From assembly GCA_015663065.1 (NCBI GenBank), contig DQSX01000192.1, positions 1 through 34,328 on the forward strand: a DNA stretch of 34,328 nt, written 5' to 3'. Within the stretch, counting starts at the first letter, position 1; every line of letters begins with the position of its first letter. Source of the DNA: Sulfurovum sp. (GTDB lineage: Bacteria > Campylobacterota > Campylobacteria > Campylobacterales > Sulfurovaceae). Below, piece after piece: positions 32,210 through 34,328 of the stretch. Both the position numbers and the translations under genes were made by a program. The notes under the pieces were generated by a model that was given only the letters and a program-made list of their open reading frames with translations, was not told where the DNA came from and searched no databases.

Positions 32210-32800
32210 ATGGCTACTGCAAGAGAAATCGAAGAGATACTAGGTATATCATCAAGAACGATCGAATCCTGGTCAAGCACAAGAGATGATAAATATTTAT
32301 TATCAAAATTCCTAAAATCATATTCAAAACTTGATTTAAAAAGTAGAATCGAGAGAATACTTGAAGAAGAAGAAATCATGATATTAGATAAACAAAAGTT
32401 TTTTGAGAAGATACGTGATAATTTTCAACGTTTTTTTCCAGATGTGCTCGCTTCTGAAATATCTGATTCTAAAATTGGTGTTGATACACGAACAGGCATG
32501 AGTGATTTAGTTATTAAAACAAGAAGTACAATATATTTCTTAGATGAAACTTCTCAATTACCATCCAAAAATATTATTTCAAAACGCTGCAAAAAACTGC
32601 TTTCAACTATTCATAATTCTAATAATCAATATTTTGACGGGATTAGCAAAATAAACTGCATTTACATAACAGCAAAAAAAGGAGCAGGAAAAGGTATGAC
32701 TATTAAAGTTGATGACTCATTAGATTATGTTGTTACAGCTATTGATATTGATACAGTTGCGAAGGAATTATATAGCCAAGAAAGAATAATTTTAAGATAA
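32210..32800 (+). CDS. HTH-containing protein of unknown function (cargo gene)
   Basis: The 196-aa protein begins with a phage-type HTH (ATAREIEEILGISSRTIESW). Residues 60-196 form a separate domain with a possible restriction-like-fold pattern, D99 (MSDLVIKT), then a strand and E113-x-S115 (FLDETSQ), but lacking a clear Lys; I would not call it a nuclease on this. AAAGG lies 8 nt before the ATG. It reads divergently from alpA under the strongest promoter in the window, and converges on the integrase gene. It is visibly more AT-rich than its neighbours, suggesting separate acquisition. It may be the master repressor of the element or a small defence gene. Confidence 0.65.
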   Translation: MATAREIEEILGISSRTIESWSSTRDDKYLLSKFLKSYSKLDLKSRIERILEEEEIMILDKQKFFEKIRDNFQRFFPDVLASEISDSKIGVDTRTGMSDLVIKTRSTIYFLDETSQLPSKNIISKRCKKLLSTIHNSNNQYFDGISKINCIYITAKKGAGKGMTIKVDDSLDYVVTAIDIDTVAKELYSQERIILR

Positions 32801-32846
32801 GGCTCGTTCCAAAAAATTCATCTCAAATGAAATTCTATATCTGTGA

Positions 32847-34058
32847 CTATTGCGCATACTTAACCTTTATCTCATCCAAATAGTCACACCACCACACCAT
32901 CAGTCTAGTTCTCTCAGGTAGATACTGTGCATGATTATATACACCTCTTATTGACCCGTCTTTATGTAGCATTTGCAACTCAATTGCATCACTGGAAACA
33001 TTATGCACATGCATATTATCATGAAGTAAGGTTGAAGCCGTATGTCTAAAACCATGAGAAGTCATTTTCCCCTTGTAGCCCATTCTCTTTAGAGCCGTAT
33101 TTAGAGTATTTTCACTTAGCATTCTTTTATTTGATATTGGCGAGGGGAAGACATAGTCACTTCTGTCTTTAGTGAGTACTGCTGTTTCATTTAAATTATC
33201 CATTAGCTGCTGAGTGATTGGGATCACATGCTTTAGATCATTTTTCACCTCTTCTTTTGGGTAGGTTATAAGCTTTTTCTCAAAATCTATATATTCCCAC
33301 AAAAGACCTCTAACATTCCCTGGTCTAAGAAACGTCATGGATGCATACTTCAATGCAAGCTTTGTAATAGGATCCCCAAAGTATTCATCCATACTGATGA
33401 GCAATTGTGCAAACTCTTTTTCATTGTCAATATGATCATAATTTTTGGATATTTTCTTGCCAAGTAAAGCTCTTGCATCTATATCTGCTGCTGTATTGTG
33501 TGTGGCATCTCCTGTACTTAGTCCATACATATATACTGATTTTAATAATGTCAAAATCCTCCTAGCTGTTTCAGCCTTACCTTCATTATGAAACTTGAGT
33601 AGTAGTCCACTAATGTCTGGGATGGATATACGATCTATCTCTTTGTCTCCAAAAGATTCAATCATATATCGAATATATCTCTTATTACTTTCAATTGTCG
33701 AATCACCCCAGTCTGCACTTTTCTGATCCAGCAACTGTGTAGCTATATTTTTAAAGATTTTATTTTCATCTATTTCATTCTTCTGTTTCTCTTCAGAAGG
33801 ATCAATACCATCAAAAACCATCTTACGATACTCTTGTCGTACTTCTCTTGCTTCTTTCAAAGTTGTGCCAGGATAAGTACCCACAGAAATAGAATTCCGC
33901 TTACCATTCGGTCTTGTATAATCAAACCTGAAATACTTCCGACCCTTTGCGGTAACAACAAGTCGCAACCCGTCACCATCACTTAATGTATATTGCTTCT
34001 GCTTGGGCTTGGCACTCGCTATTTTGGTGTCTGATAGAGGAACAACTTTTTTAGGCAT
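32847..34058 (-). CDS. int: P4-type tyrosine integrase
   Basis: The 403-aa protein has an N-terminal DUF4102 arm-binding domain (KQYTLSDGDGLRLVV, RNSISVGTYPGTTLKEAR), a SAM-like core-binding domain (about 100-200) and a catalytic domain. The active-site residues are R245 (FLRPGNVRGLLW), H335-x-x-R338 (SHGFRHTAS), H365 (MLHKDG) and Y374 (GVYNHAQYLPER). It catalyses insertion at and excision from the tRNA-Ser 3' end about 180 bp away. AAGGAG is 10 nt before the ATG. Arm-type nonamers overlap its start codon and leader, so integrase binding may repress its own expression. Confidence 0.96.
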   Translation of the reverse strand: MPKKVVPLSDTKIASAKPKQKQYTLSDGDGLRLVVTAKGRKYFRFDYTRPNGKRNSISVGTYPGTTLKEAREVRQEYRKMVFDGIDPSEEKQKNEIDENKIFKNIATQLLDQKSADWGDSTIESNKRYIRYMIESFGDKEIDRISIPDISGLLLKFHNEGKAETARRILTLLKSVYMYGLSTGDATHNTAADIDARALLGKKISKNYDHIDNEKEFAQLLISMDEYFGDPITKLALKYASMTFLRPGNVRGLLWEYIDFEKKLITYPKEEVKNDLKHVIPITQQLMDNLNETAVLTKDRSDYVFPSPISNKRMLSENTLNTALKRMGYKGKMTSHGFRHTASTLLHDNMHVHNVSSDAIELQMLHKDGSIRGVYNHAQYLPERTRLMVWWCDYLDEIKVKYAQ

Positions 34059-34146
34059 TGCGGTAATTCTCCTTTTTGCGGTAAAAGTAACGACTATAAA
34101 AAGTCTTACCGCAAAGATTACCGTAAAAAAACTTGGATTACCGTAA
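34058..34146. promoter_or_regulatory. Right-end integrase arm-type sites (five copies)
   Basis: TTGCGGTAA at 34058..34066 and 34076..34084 and, inverted, TTACCGCAA at 34106..34114 and TTACCGTAA at 34118..34126 and 34138..34146. The third and fourth copies have the same 12-bp period as the pair at the left end. They lie between the integrase gene and the attachment core, as expected of arm sites, and the first overlaps the integrase start codon. Confidence 0.7.
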
Positions 34147-34237
34147 ATGTGGTTGGATCTCTTTGTAGTGAAAAGTTGATTAAGTCTCTTACTTAAGGGG
34201 CTTATCGGATTGTTTTGGAAGTTATTGAATTAGTGTA

Positions 34238-34252
34238 TGGCCGGGAGAGGGG
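34238..34252 (-). repeat. Right attachment repeat inside tRNA-Ser
   Basis: This is the right copy of the 15-bp core TGGCCGGGAGAGGGG shared with 50..64. It forms the 3' end of the tRNA, so insertion leaves the tRNA functional. Confidence 0.85.
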
Positions 34253-34325
34253 GATTCGAACCCCCGGAGGTATTACCCTCACCGGTTTTCAAGACCGGCA
34301 CGTTCAACCGCTCCGACATCTCCCG
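34238..34325 (-). tRNA. tRNA-Ser(UGA), integration target
   Basis: Read on the minus strand the gene begins CGGGAGA (34325) and ends TCTCCCG, discriminator G and an encoded CCA. The anticodon loop CTTGAAA between CCGGT and ACCGG gives anticodon TGA. A long variable arm (GAGGGTAATACCTCC) is typical of serine tRNAs. The T arm GGGGGTTCGAATCCCCC is perfect. The 3' 15 bp are duplicated at the far end of the island. Confidence 0.95.
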
Positions 34326-34328
34326 ACA

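Larger units (their letters stand above)
50..34252. mobile_element. tRNA-Ser-integrated genomic island carrying BREX-3 and Gabija-like defence genes
   Basis: The island is bounded by a 15-bp exact direct repeat (50..64 and 34238..34252) that equals the 3' end of the tRNA-Ser gene at the right edge. A P4-type tyrosine integrase lies just inside the right boundary and reads inward. Copies of the nonamer TTACCG(C/T)AA occur at both inner ends, as expected for integrase arm sites. The content fits a mobile element: integrase, AlpA, primase, helicase, terminases, Bro-N, Rad52, RadC and a large defence operon. No conjugation genes and no phage structural genes other than terminases are present, so a phage-satellite-like or plasmid-like integrative element is more likely than a complete prophage or an ICE. 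Confidence 0.88.

Noticed and set aside
1-34328. CRISPR array
   Set aside because: No set of regularly spaced 25-35 bp repeats was seen. The only spaced repeats are the terminal nonamers and the AAAGTGT cluster.

Overview
The window is an almost complete integrated island of about 34 kb, inserted at the 3' end of a tRNA-Ser(UGA) gene that lies at the right edge on the minus strand. A 15-bp exact copy of the tRNA end (CCA, discriminator, acceptor and part of the T arm) sits at 50..64 and again at 34238..34252. Only about 49 bases on the left and the rest of the tRNA on the right look like host chromosome. The AT-rich composition, short leaders, extended -10 promoters with weak -35 boxes and protein style suggest a Campylobacterota host (Sulfurovum/Sulfurimonas-like). 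That placement is inference with moderate to low confidence.

Layout. The right end (28.4-34.1 kb) is a satellite- or plasmid-like core: a P4-type tyrosine integrase, an AlpA-type excisionase/regulator, a primase split into a zinc-finger-like part and a TOPRIM part, a RepA-like hexameric helicase, a strongly dyad-symmetric motif cluster that may be an origin, and a Bro-N antirepressor-like gene. A small HTH cargo gene sits between alpA and int. The left end (0.2-5.3 kb) has an orphan AbiEi-type antitoxin, a small and large terminase pair with no capsid, portal or tail genes, an orphan single-domain HsdS-like protein, and a PD-(D/E)XK nuclease with a small partner. From 5.7 to 8.9 kb a rightward operon carries DUF932, a RadC-like JAMM protein, a Gp157-like protein, a Rad52-family annealing protein and small ORFs. 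It ends in a TTCG-loop hairpin.

The centre (9.8-28.4 kb) is one leftward operon of about 18.6 kb encoding a type 3 BREX system in the order HTH regulator, brxF, brxC, [AlbA_2/HATPase protein, 142-aa protein], pglXI, [gajA-like OLD nuclease, gajB-like UvrD helicase], brxHII, pglZ, brxA. Almost every junction overlaps or abuts, so the guest genes are translationally woven into the BREX operon. A complete Gabija-like pair is nested between the BREX methyltransferase and the BREX helicase. A second guest pair sits on the other side of the methyltransferase.

Working model (inference): a mobile element with its own integration, replication and possibly packaging-hijack genes carries a layered anti-phage cassette. 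BREX would mark self DNA through PglXI, and Gabija, the PD-(D/E)XK pair and other small modules would act as additional layers. No CRISPR array, rRNA or insertion sequence was seen.
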